The notes under the pieces: generated by a model | What the model was told of the DNA's origin: nothing | Databases searched by the model: none | What the model saw: only the letters and a program-made list of their open reading frames with translations | Made by a program: the position numbers and the translations under genes | Shown here: positions 44,201 through 54,696 of the stretch, piece by piece | Layout: the number at the start of each line of letters is the position of its first letter | How positions within the stretch are numbered: position 1 is the first letter of the stretch | Source: Capronia americana | Lineage: Eukaryota; Ascomycota; Eurotiomycetes; Chaetothyriales; Herpotrichiellaceae | Assembly (NCBI GenBank): GCA_016110215.1 | Contig: JADWQD010000019.1 | Location: forward strand, 186,001 to 250,000 | Direction: 5' to 3' | Length of the DNA: 64,000 nt

Positions 44201-46672
44201 TCCCTTCCACAGCCTGTTGACCAACGATAGCCGTCATCTGAGCGATGTTGATGGTCGAACCCTTCGAGCCAGCACGGGCCATGGTAATGGCATTATTCAG
44301 ATCTTTCAGACTGTCCTCGGTTGCAGCACCAGCTTGGTCACGAGCCTGGTTGAGGGCGTTCATGGCTTTGCTCTCAAAAGTTTGACGCACATTCATGCCC
44401 GGAGATGGCTCCAGGTCCTCTGCCTCTGCCTTCTTTTGGAGATCCTCAACCTCGGCCTTCTTGGTATCAACCGCGTTTTGAATCTTTTGCACGGTGTCGG
44501 GATCGGGGACAGTATCACCAATGCCAATGCTAAAGCCGTTATGCAACAGCCAGTAGTTGACGACAGTTTGTGCGCCGTTGAAGAAGGACAAAGCAGTTTC
44601 CCATCCGAACTCGTTGTAGATGGTGTGGATGATGCCACCAGCGCCAGTGCCAACGAATTTCTTGCTGAGAACGCCGAACATGAGATTACCCTCGAGGACA
44701 ATGAGCCCAGTATCATTAGCTGGCACATATGGATCTTCACCCTTGGCATCAAGTCTCTCGAGGTTGAGGGCAGGTGGGAGTACCATGCTGATCATCTGCT
44801 TCCCCGTCCAGCGAGGTGTTGGCTTGATGATGGCAGGTTGAGGAATCACCCCATCCCAGTCAGGAACCCAAAGCATGATATTCATGACTTGCTCTCGCGT
44901 CAAGAAAATGTCACGCCGACAGATCTTGTAGATACCACAAAGCGTATCCTGGATGATACCCATGAGAGGAGCGTTGCGCTGGGGGGACACAATGTTGAGG
45001 GGCACCATGCACAGATTTGCAAGCTCGGCTCGAGACTCTTGGCTCTGGGGGACATGCAAGTTCATCTCGTCACCATCGAAATCAGCGTTGTAGGGCGCAG
45101 TAACCGAAAGATTGAGTCGGAAGGTTGAGTAAGGCATGACACGGACGCGATGACCCATCATGGACTCCTTGTGCAGAGATGGTTGACGATTGAAGAGGAT
45201 GACATCTCCATCTTGAATATGCCGCTCGACAATCCAGCCATGCTGAAGATTCATTTCTGAAGCATTCTTGTGGTGTCGCAGATCGATACGCTCGCCAGAG
45301 TCTCGAATGACGTATCTCGCACCAGGATGCTCGTTTGGACCGTTGGCAACAAGTCTCTTGAGTTTGTCAATGTTCTTCTGAGTAACTCTTTCGGGGAAAG
45401 TCAAGGTCCGAGCGATGCTTCGTGGAACACCGACCTCGTCGAGGGACAGATTGGGATCCCCAGTGATGACGGTACGCGCAGAGAAGTCGACACGCTTCCC
45501 CATCAGATTCTGCCGCAGACGACCTTCTTTACCCTTGAGTCGAGCACGTATCGACTTGATGGGGCGACCAGTCTTGTGTTGTGCTTTGTCCAAGCCAGCA
45601 ATCTCGTTGTCCATGTAGGTAGCAATGTGGTACTGCAGAAGATCGCAGAGATCGACCTTGATGTGGTCAGGTGTGCCATCGACTTCAGTCCGCAACACGG
45701 CTTGATTCGCTCGAATGATATCACCTAGTTTGAAGGTTAAATCATCTTCGCCACGTTGTCCCTGGCCGCTACCGTCGATACTGATGCTGGGGCGGACTGG
45801 TGGAGGAGGCACAGGAAGCGCAGTCAAGATCATCCACTCAGGACGGGCATAGTCGAGACTGATCCCCATCATCTGCAGCGTCTCGTCGGTCAAGGTGCGG
45901 AAGGTATTGAGGACATCTTGTGGGAAGATTCGTTTCTTGTCGGGTGTGGTGTCTTCGTCATCATCGCCTCTTCTTGGCTTCCATGTCGCGTACAGATGCA
46001 GGCCAGTTCTTCGAATATCAGGCTGGGCATTGCCGCAACCGCCATGTTTGGGCGGAGCTGGTCCCTTTGAGAGCTGATCGGCGTCTTCGGGAGGGTCTGC
46101 CTCGCAGATGTTCCTAGGCTTGCTCAGTCGCCACACAGCTTCGAACCGTCGCTTGGGATCTCGGGTCGCGATTGCCTGCTGGAAATCTGCATTCTGTGGT
46201 TGGTGAGATTAGCATCGAGAGCATGTTTCATTTATGGAGGGACTAACATCAAGTGCCTTGATCTTGCCACAGTTGTGGCAGACCGTCTCCAAGATCTTCT
46301 TGACTTTGTTCATGAAACCATAGTGGAAGACGGGAGTAGCAAGCTTGATGACGCCGAAGTGACCGGGGCACTCGTTCATGTTCTCCTCACAAGTACTGCA
46401 CTTGAAGTTGCGATCGATTGTTCCGAGATGAGGATCGTTCGGACCTTTCTCTCGAGGTCTGAGGCGCTGCTCATCCCTGCATCAAAACACGGTTAGAAAC
46501 TCATGATCAAAGGAGGCATGTCTTTCTTCTTATTTACTACATACATCGTCTCAGGATACTCGATCTCAATGACGGCGAGGCGCTCAGTCTCTTTCGCGGA
46601 AAAGAGACCGAACTGGATTTCCTCGACGGTGCGCAGAGGCGCGGTTGAATGGGGAAAATTGAGGCTCGTCAT
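41268..46672 (-). CDS. RPB1: RNA polymerase II largest subunit RPB1
   Basis: Three exons: 46545-46672, 46248-46476 and 41268-46193; introns of 68 nt (GTATGT) and 54 nt (GTTAGT). The product is 1760 aa, typical for an ascomycete. The first exon gives MTSLNFPHSTAPLRTVEEIQ, the normal Rpb1 opening. Zinc sites: CSTCEENMNECPGHFG and CHNCGKIK in exon 2, then the CGNAQPD segment. The catalytic NADFDGDEMNLHVPQ chelates the active-site Mg2+. Clamp, funnel (QEGAATED-type region), bridge and trigger elements (GEPATQMTLNTFHFTGVSAKNVTLGVPRLKEI) are all present. The C-terminus is a heptad-repeat CTD ending in KED. It forms the catalytic core of Pol II with RPB2, which lies about 10.4 kb away in this window. 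Confidence 0.98.
41271..41882 (-). repeat. RPB1: RPB1 C-terminal domain heptad repeats
   Basis: About 204 codons hold some 25 YSPTSPx-like units, of which about 11 keep YSPTSP exactly. Position 7 is rarely Ser (M, G, N, A, T, V instead). Two interruptions break the phase: GGGGNKQ in the middle and NASPRSPQARNQ near the end. In several units Tyr1 is Phe or the unit is shortened to SPTSP. Confidence 0.95.
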
Positions 46673-47833
46673 GATGGCGGCGCGTGTTGTTTTATCACGG
46701 GAAATTCCTCGAGTATCCTTGTCAGACGATTCTCCTACCGTGACACTTGATCTGGGACGATCGCAGTGCTTGCGCTGATGGCTGCGCGTTGATGGTCAGG
46801 GATGACCTTCGCCCCGTCGGGCCGCCAAAAACAACCGCCTCCCTTATTCAGCTGCGCTCTTCACCAATTCTCTTGAATGTGATCCAAAACTCCCTGGAAA
46901 ATGATCGGCTCGCCGTCTGGAGCGCGTAGAGGCAGGCGCGCGATCGTTTCGAGATGGTTGAGGGTGGGTGGTGGTTGAGGTTGAGGATGAAGGCAAGGCA
47001 GAGATGATGGCGAAGAATTTGCCAAAGATGAAGGGCGAGCGCAGGCAGACAGCCGCCATGCCGTTTAAGGCGAGCCCTACTGACCAATCAGCAGTTGCGC
47101 TAGCGCTCCTCGCTACAAACAGGCAACAGGACAAACTAATTCACCGTAGCGATTTGGCATCTGACAGACGCGCATTTGGGCTCTGTCTCTTGCGAATCAC
47201 CACTCAATGACTCTTCTCCTCGCAATGATAGATAAGGCTCTCAATAGCATGTCGACCAAATGAGTCACTTCCATTTCGGAGAAGGGGGCTTTGCAACCAG
47301 ACCATGGAGATGCTACCACAGGATCTCTGTCAATCCAGAATCACCAGCCAAGATTGTGCAAGGGACAGTCAGCATCGGCCAGGCGATGTTCTGGCTACCA
47401 GCGGCCAGCGACAAAGATTTGGGCGTGTGCATGATCAATGTAGAACACGTTAGAAGAGTGAAGTCCTGTGTTCTTAAGATGCTGGTACCGTTTTGTGATG
47501 CATTAAATTCTACTCGTGAACGTGCTCAACCTTGCGATAGCACTTACTGCCTGACACAAGTAAAGTATGTAGTGAATCAGGTGCCTTCTCGCGGAAGCGC
47601 ACACTTTGCATCTTGTTCAGGATGCCTTCTTGTCTTCGCTGTTTCTCTTATGTAGATTGCCATCAACGTTGGACTTTTATCCAAGTTGGTACGTAGATTC
47701 TGCCCCCTGACGCACCATGGCGCAAAGCTCGGCAGTAGTACGGGGAAGCACATGGACCGATGCAGACATCAATAGATGGCGACTTTCAAGGAATGGAATT
47801 GGTCAGTCTCTCTTCCCACACACATCGACAAAG
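46673..47833. other. Divergent promoter region, RPB1 and SWD1
   Basis: 1.16 kb between two divergent genes. A frame of about 131 codons on the plus strand (47260-47655) shows no domain and unlike composition, so it is not called. The frame of SWD1 stays open 39 codons upstream of its chosen start. Confidence 0.5.
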
Positions 47834-49534
47834 ATGAATTTGGCATTGATTGATCCGTTTCAATTAGCCCAGGACTCTCCAGATGCACTCACAAATGATC
47901 TCAGTACGTAAAGTTGCCCCGAATGGCGGAGGAGACACAGGGACTGACTTGCACCAGGATCTGGCCATGCGACGACCCTGAGGTTCAGTCGCAAGGGCGA
48001 CTACCTCGCCTCTGGTAGGGTCGATGGGAAAGTTGTCATCTGGTAAGTCTAGGCCATGGCTGGGAAAGGAACTTCTATCGAGGCCATTCGAGGAATAGTC
48101 ATCGACCTGACGCGCATCGGACTAACTCACTTCCTCTTTCAAGGGACATGGAAACATACGGCATTGGCATGAAACTCAATGGTCACTGGAAACAGATCCA
48201 AAGTCTGAGGTAGGAGGGCTAGACTCCCTTAACCCTATTGTCTCCGTCTGACATTCCCCCCCTCTCAGCTGGTCTCGAGATGGGCGGTATCTCCTCTCGG
48301 CCAGTCAAGACTGCCGCGCCTGCCTGTGGGACCTGCAAACCCAAGAACGCATCCGCACGGTGAAATTCGAAGCGCCCATCTACACAGCAGAGCTGCACCC
48401 GTACAATCACAACCTCTTTGTCGCGTCACTGTTCGAGGACCGGCCTCACCTCGTCGACATCACAGAGCCGATCGCGGTGAAGCGCGTCCTCCCAACAACC
48501 CCACTCAGCGACGATGGCCTATCTCGAGCTGAAAACAAACAAGCCACCACGTCCGCCATCTTCTCGGTGCTAGGCAACCACATCATCACCGGCACCTCCA
48601 AGGGGTACATCAACATCCTCGAGACCGAGTCCCGCAAGATCATCCATTCCACTAAGATCAGCACGGGGCTCATCTCGCTCCTCAGACTGACGACCAACGG
48701 CCGTCAACTCTTGGCCAACAGCACCGACCGCATCATCCGCACTGTCACCCTGCCCGATCTGAGCATCATCCGCGCGTCCTCCTCCCCGCACACAGATGAC
48801 ACCGAGCACCCGGACCCGGCCACCCTAGCAGAGAACATCCACCTGACCATCGAACACAAGTTCCAGGACCTGGTCAACCGGCTCCGCTGGAACCACTGCG
48901 CATTCAGCCACTCCTCCTCGACGGGGATCGCCGACTACGTGACCGCATCGACCTACATGAAGAAGGACATCTACATCTGGGAACTGCGCACCAACTCGCT
49001 CCTGCGCATCCTGGAAAACCGCGAAGAACCCGCCATCATCGAATGGCACCCTTCCCGCCCACTGCTGGCCTGCACTTCGATCGAGACCGGAAGCATCCAG
49101 ATCTGGGGCATCGAGCCGCAGCAGAAATGGTCCGCCCTGGCTCCCGATTTCACCGAAGTGACCGAAAACGTCGAGTACATCGAACGCGAGGACGAGTTTG
49201 ACGAGTACCCGCAGGAGGAGCACCAGAAGAGACGTCTAGACCGGGAGGATGAGGACGTGGATATTTTGACGTGAGTTTGGCTTCCCTCGCCCTTATCTTC
49301 CCTTTTGTCTTCTCTTCGCGGTTGCTGATTGTGGTCTGTAGCGTCGAAGCCAAACCCGAAGACGCCTCGTTCGTGCTGCCCGTCTTGTACGATATTGAGG
49401 ACTCCGAGGGCGACGACCAAGAACTCATCCGTCACGGCGTCGGCACCTTGCGGAAGAAGGACGTCAACGAAGGGAAGGAGTATGAGAACGATGGCGACGA
49501 GGTGCCGAAGACCGTGAGGAAGCGGAAGTATTGA
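47834..49534 (+). CDS. SWD1: COMPASS complex WD40 subunit SWD1 (RBBP5 homologue)
   Basis: Five exons: 47834-47903, 47958-48042, 48144-48209, 48269-49270 and 49342-49534; introns of 54, 101, 59 and 71 nt. The product is 471 aa. The chosen ATG gives MNLALIDPFQLAQDSPDAL, the usual Swd1/RBBP5 opening; an in-frame ATG at 47717 would add 39 unrelated residues. WD repeats follow: SGHATTLRFSRKGDYLASGRVDGKVVIWD, KLNGHWKQIQSLSWSRDGRYLLSASQD..LWDL, VKFEAPIYTAELHPYNHNLFVASLFEDRP, and later SVLGNHIITGTSKGYINIL and EWHPSRPLLACTSIETGSIQIW. The C-terminus is acidic and ends in a basic RKRKY. The protein is a core subunit of the Set1 H3K4 methyltransferase complex in the nucleus. Confidence 0.95.
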
Positions 49535-50922
49535 TTTCTGCAAGTCTCTCACTCTCACTCTTCCTCGACAATGCAGGACAGAGCACAGGCCGCTATTGGG
49601 GCGGCTGGTGAGGGTTCAGAATCGGCGTCGGCGTCGGCGTTGGCGTTGGCGTTAGCACCGGCGTTTTGGGACGGCATTCTGATTACGTGCCGGTTTACAT
49701 ATGATGAAGACGATATCGGCGGGCAGGCAGTGTGCTCTCCTCGGGAGCTGGTTGATTGGGAGCAACATGGCTAGACAGGAGCGTGCGCCTCAGCGCCCTC
49801 GCTGTATTCTATCTATCGGGTGTACCGTACGCTTCTGGACTGAAGCACAGCGCACATCCACCAGCTGAATTCCATCCACGTATTGGAAAATAGGCCTCGA
49901 CCTTCCGGCATGCCACTGAACGGACGTTGCGTTGCGTTGCGTTGCGTTGTCTCCATGGTTAATTCAGATCGCCCATCTAGACATATGTACCACTGATCTA
50001 GAAACAGGATGTACAAACGACCCATGCGCGGGAGCGAGACGCAGTCCACGCAGATCAGCTTCTAAAAACAGGCCCCGCATGTAAGCCTCTTCTCGATCAG
50101 GTATGCTGTACGAGTATGATCCTACAGTATCGTTGCCCCAATATCTGTAACGAGCACCGTCGTGGCTCCTCTCATCGGGCGGGCGCCATGTGGTGCAAGC
50201 ACAGTACATATCCATTCCGTCCCATCCGGAAGGCCTAGCCCTCAACCCCATGGGTCCTTTCAGGTCCCCCAAGTTCTAAGCGATGCGAGGCGCTTCTCCC
50301 GCTGGCCAGGCCCCAGAGCACACACCAACGACGATTATTACCATGGTAGACTACTATCATCGAGATTTTGCTGATAAGGCTTTCCAAGCGAGCGTTCCGC
50401 GGCCCGGCAGCTAATATGCGACAGTCGCACTAACAAACGCAAGCTTTTGCGGCAGCTGAAAGCTGAAGGCTTGTTGTGTGCGCCCGCCTCGCCGGGCCCG
50501 GCGTGGCCCTTGTTTGGCCTCGTATTCGTCGATCACCATGCGAGCAACGAGTGGAAATACGACCTCCAGCTTAGCCGACGTCACGCGCATCTACCTTCTG
50601 GATTTTGCGGGATTAGAAGGCTGCTTCATGGGAGTGTTGTTGTTATGCTGATAAAAGGGCTCACATGCCTACAGCAGATGGCTCTTCCCAGACCATTGAT
50701 TTCATCCGTGCAACGATCTCGAAGGCCAAGATACGCAGTAACGGGTTTGGATCTATCCCTGGAGAAGAAGACAGTCAAAAGATACTGGACCGGCGCGACA
50801 AAACTTCGAACTGTCGTTCCTGCCTTAACAGCACTCTGAGCGAAACACCACTCGAATAGACACCGCAAGCTCCCGGTCATTAAGATCCAGTCCAACGTGT
50901 CTCCACGTCTGGGATTAGAAGA
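49535..50922. other. Intergenic with two short tandem repeats
   Basis: 1.39 kb between two plus-strand genes. It holds a GGCGTC/GGCGTT hexamer run (about 49623-49656) and a GTTGC pentamer run (listed separately). Frames of 60-130 codons lack family resemblance. No gene seen. Confidence 0.5.
49925..49949. repeat. GTTGC pentanucleotide repeat, about 5 copies
   Basis: Five perfect head-to-tail units in non-coding sequence, about 390 nt downstream of SWD1. Confidence 0.9.
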
Positions 50923-52368
50923 ATGTCTCTCTCAGTCCTCCTCTCGCCCGCCGACAGGATATACCGCCCAGGGTCGGTGGTGCGTGGCACGGTCTTTCTA
51001 ACCTCGTTGACGTCCATCACCATTGGCTCGATCAGCGTCACATTGACCGGCTCCTCACGAGTTTCCTTGACGCAGAACTACGGCGACCTCAATGTATCCA
51101 ATTCGGACTATCACTCTCGAGCCGTTCTCTTCCAGCGCGATGCAGTACTGTACACGGGTGGGAAGTGGACGCACCGGGCCGGCCAGTACAGTTGGGAATT
51201 TGAAATCGAAGTACCCTCGACCGTGGAGCACAGAGAAGGGCATGAGTTGCAGTGTCCATTTATGGCAGGCAGGAATGGATCGCTGGGCAACGGTGATGTA
51301 GAGACACGATGTCTGCCGCCCAGTATGCTGTACACGTGTCGTGGATTTGGCTGTCAGGTGGAATACGTCTTGGAAGCGACCTTGGCCTCGCCCGCCGGGA
51401 GTGCGTTGAGGGCGAAGACGCTGACCTCGAAGACAAACGTCCTCCTTCAGCCTGACCAGTGTTCGAGTACCGACAGAGATAGCCGGGACGGCCAGCCATA
51501 TATTCGCCACGAGCAGACCGTGCAGAGCCCAAAGCTAAAGTCGAATCCCCTGGAGCAGACACCGCTCTCACGACTTCTGAAGCTGTCCAAAAACAACCCG
51601 CAGGGCCCCAAGCCTATTGTCCCCGGTGTTGCAGGCTGTCTCGCCATCTATGTTCTTTTGCCCAAGAAGATCAGCGTCCACGATGACTATTCGACAGTGG
51701 ATATATTGCTGTCCGCCCGGTTGAGCAACAGCACCAACCCTGATGGGACGAGTCAGGGGCAAAGCTCAACTCCTTGTGCTGGGCCCACACTCACAATGAA
51801 GGCGATGAAAATCGCAGTCAACCAATTCACGCATGTTCGAGCGGGTCACCACACCTCAACCTCGACTCGCAAAACTTATACGAGAAAGACGACCTGTTCG
51901 CTGCCGGTCCGCGTGTGCCCGGGCGCAGCTGAGCGAAGGACAGAGAACACCGGGGATCAGGGCGTCATCAATCTAGGTCAAGTCACCGAGTTGCGCATAG
52001 CCAAGGAATTTCTCATGGTCGATTTTGTGACATATAACATCTCCATCGAACATGCTCTGGATTTGGAACTTGGCTTTGAATATGAAGGCAAAGTTTTCGA
52101 GTTTGTCCGCAGGGACGTGCCGATCAAAGTGGTAACTGCATCGACGCAGGACGCAGGGCAGCTCTCCGCCGCAGCTGGGAGCGGAGGCCTTGCCACTCAA
52201 CCCTGGAATCGTGCACACCAATCTCAAAGCGCAGTGGCCCAGACTGCTCGTCAGGACGACGACTGGCTTGTGCCACCGCCAGAACCTGAAGAGAGCGGCT
52301 TGCTCGTACGCGAGACTGACGCGTGGTGTTCGGTTCCTCCGCCAAGATACATGCTCAGGGTCTCGTGA
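50923..52368 (+). CDS. Arrestin-like protein
   Basis: Single exon, 481 aa. It begins with an arrestin N-domain pattern: SVLLSPADRIYRPGSVVRGTVFLTS, then SVTLTGSSRVSL, GQYSWEFEIEVPS and a Cys-containing LPPSMLYTCRGFGCQVEYVLEATL (the polar-core strand with aromatic and Tyr residues). The C-terminal half shows ISVHDDYSTVDILLSARLS and FVTYNISIEHALDLELGFEYEGKVFEF. The last ~80 residues are low-complexity and end in PPPEPEESG and PPPRYML; a PPxY core is present only loosely (PPPRY). Fungal arrestin-related proteins bind membrane cargo and Rsp5-type ubiquitin ligases in endocytosis. Trafficking function is inferred from family. It converges on the next gene with only 81 nt between stops. Confidence 0.85.
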   Translation: MSLSVLLSPADRIYRPGSVVRGTVFLTSLTSITIGSISVTLTGSSRVSLTQNYGDLNVSNSDYHSRAVLFQRDAVLYTGGKWTHRAGQYSWEFEIEVPSTVEHREGHELQCPFMAGRNGSLGNGDVETRCLPPSMLYTCRGFGCQVEYVLEATLASPAGSALRAKTLTSKTNVLLQPDQCSSTDRDSRDGQPYIRHEQTVQSPKLKSNPLEQTPLSRLLKLSKNNPQGPKPIVPGVAGCLAIYVLLPKKISVHDDYSTVDILLSARLSNSTNPDGTSQGQSSTPCAGPTLTMKAMKIAVNQFTHVRAGHHTSTSTRKTYTRKTTCSLPVRVCPGAAERRTENTGDQGVINLGQVTELRIAKEFLMVDFVTYNISIEHALDLELGFEYEGKVFEFVRRDVPIKVVTASTQDAGQLSAAAGSGGLATQPWNRAHQSQSAVAQTARQDDDWLVPPPEPEESGLLVRETDAWCSVPPPRYMLRVS

Positions 52369-52449
52369 AGCAAAGATCCCGCACACAATCGAATCCGTAA
52401 CCATGCGAAAAGATTCCATCTAGGCCGCCTCCTTATTTCTGTATTATGG

Positions 52450-53638
52450 TCATGATGCTGGAAGTTCTGGGCACGGAGACGGCTTTTCTCGAGAATCCGC
52501 TTCGATACGGCGCGCAAATGATCTGGATGAATCGGCCTCGGCGGGATGATGTGTAACATATGGCGGCTGATCCGCCCACTCTTCGGGGGCGGGCTGATAT
52601 GGATCGGTTGGTATCTTCAGAGACTGTGCAACAAGAGGATAGCCATAGCCGTCAGCATTGGACAAGGAGTGCTTGGTTGCACGGTGGCGCCGCTTCTCCC
52701 GAAAAAGAAGAAAAGACAGGACACCAACAACTATGAGCAAGGGAACTCCGACCCCCAGCCCAGTGCCGAGTCCCGTGGTCAAGACTGCACTGGCGTCCGC
52801 TACCTCCCGCACTGGTAGGGCAGTAGGAATACCGGCAGTCGTTACAGTGAAGGTCAGGGGCGAACCAGAGATATCCGTCGTGAAGGTCATCGTTTGTGTC
52901 GGTGTGGCTGTCGGAGCGACTCCGTTGGTAATGATGCTCGCCAGAGGCGCAATGCTGCACTGTTGTTAGCCGGCGAGACCTGTATCGGGACGAACAGAAG
53001 GCTGTGGAGTTCGGGACGACTAGTTATAGGTTTTGCAGAGCACTCACCTGTAGCCTGGTAGAAATGCTGATCCATTTTCAACTGCTGCATGTGCAATGAT
53101 GGGGAACAGGACGATACCCTTGTCTTGGCAACATGAGGTAGAATTGGCCACGCCGCCTGAACAACACCACAGGTTGTTGTTACACCGGTATACGGTGCTT
53201 GGACCAGGCCGTCGAACAGGATCTAGGCATCGAGGGAAGCAAGATTGGTCCTGCCACGTACTGTCGGTACATAACCCTGAATTAAGAGATGTACTATTCT
53301 GCTGCGATATTAGCAGAGTGACGCTGTCGGCCTCCATGGACCAACCTGGACAAGGCATAACCCGTTCTTCAGGCAGGTCTCATCCGTACGACAGCAATGG
53401 GTCACATTTTCAGAGGGGCGGCACGGTTGAAATGCCGCATTCAGATTTTGCGTCCCGTCCTGTCATTGTTTCTCAGCGCACACTCGCATAGGGGTCGATG
53501 ACGCCACCCAGTCCTCCGTGCAGCAGGCGTCAGAGGATTGAAGACACTTACGGGATTGTAACAAACATCAGTCGCAGCCTTAACGACGGCACCAAGGCTG
53601 AAGAGGAGAAGAGCAGCACCAGCAGTGTAAAGCATCAT
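52450..53638 (-). CDS. Cys-rich type I membrane glycoprotein
   Basis: Four exons: 53552-53638, 53346-53459, 53048-53298 and 52450-52954; introns of 92, 47 and 93 nt. The product is 318 aa. A signal peptide covers about 1-21 (TAGAALLLFSLGAVVKA). The ectodomain is Cys-rich: DVCYNP, PCRPSENVTHCCRTDETCLKNGLC, SGLCTDSTWQDQSCFPRCLD and YRCNNNLWCCSGGVANSTSCCQD, with several N-glycosylation sequons. A Thr/Pro-rich stalk precedes one transmembrane helix (GLGVGVPLLIVVGVLSFLLF) with a basic REKRRHR stop-transfer signal, then a ~90-residue cytosolic tail rich in Pro, Ser and Glu. This layout is frequent in fungal cell-surface proteins of unknown function; a sensor role is possible but not shown. The last acceptor is the second of two nearby AGs, fixed by frame. 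Confidence 0.82.
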
Positions 53639-54696
53639 GGTCTATAGTGGGAATGGGAAGCCTTCGATTGTGAAAGACAACTTACAGCAGGAGAGGAAAT
53701 TGTGCCCTGGACGTCGTTGATTTTGAAGCAGACAAGCGTTGATGGGGGCCGGTACTATGCTTGCCGCAGCTACGGCCCACCTGGACTGTTCGAATGTCTG
53801 AATCCTCGTCGGTTGTATCATCGTACTACACTGGCGCAGGGTGGCCTTGCAGCCTTGCCCCAGAGAGCGCCGATAACCGAAGCTTATTCGGTGGTGTTCT
53901 GGTTGGCCATCTTCCAGCTGCTGCAGGAGTTGGCCAATCATGGCTGTGAAGAGCAAGACATGTCAATCATTTGCATCAAAAGGCAAGCGTTCAAATCTTG
54001 AAGACAAAGCGCCGTTCTCGAGCCGATTGGCACTATGGCGCGTTTCCGGCCAGGCACCGGATCCAATGTCAGGGGCAGCAGGGGTTACTCGGCTGAGCAT
54101 TAGTACGGCCTACCCTTGAATTCTCCTAATGAAACGCGCCAAATAGGTACTCGCTGCTCTACACAGCCAATACAGCCAGGGTCTTATTTTCTTGTGGCCA
54201 TTGCCATTTACCTCCCTGGCAATTCCTAAGCAGTTAGTGAGAGCTACAACTTGCATTAAGTTGGCGCCAAGTTTCATTTGACGACTTCAAGGGTAGGCCG
54301 TGGTACAATTGCGGACGCACGGGATTGGCTTTCCGTGAATGGCAGTGCGACCTCGCTGTGGTGTGGCTCGAGGCAGATCAGGGTGTGGCATTGGCTACTG
54401 TACGACGAAGATGGCTTTGTAGCACAACATCTGCCCCGGAATAGCACGTCAACTACCGGTCGAGGCAAAGGAAATAATCGGGGACGAAGGGAAGCAGCAG
54501 CGCGACGTGTTCCGGTCGGCTAACTTGCCCTTCGCTGTTAAATATTTTGCGGAGGCATTCGGAGAGCGTCTCGGCTGAACATTTCTTCATTACTTCATTT
54601 CTCGCTCCCTGCGGTTGTAGTCTGTCTTTCCCTGTTGCTTCCCAGTTCTCTTGCTAGTGGTGACGATGAAGCGTTGAGCAGGGCTCCGTGGCCATC
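53639..54696. other. Divergent promoter region, glycoprotein and CTNNBL1
   Basis: 1.06 kb between divergent genes. No supported frame. A pyrimidine-rich stretch lies just upstream of CTNNBL1 (about 54590-54650). Confidence 0.55.

Noticed and set aside
44004..45128. Long open frame of 374 codons on the plus strand
   Set aside because: Also antisense to RPB1, without domain or intron support.
47260..47655. 131-codon open frame between RPB1 and SWD1
   Set aside because: No recognisable domain or secondary-structure pattern; most likely chance in a divergent promoter.
47717..47833. Upstream in-frame ATG for SWD1
   Set aside because: The extra 39 residues do not fit the family; Swd1 homologues begin at the MNLxLIDPF segment.
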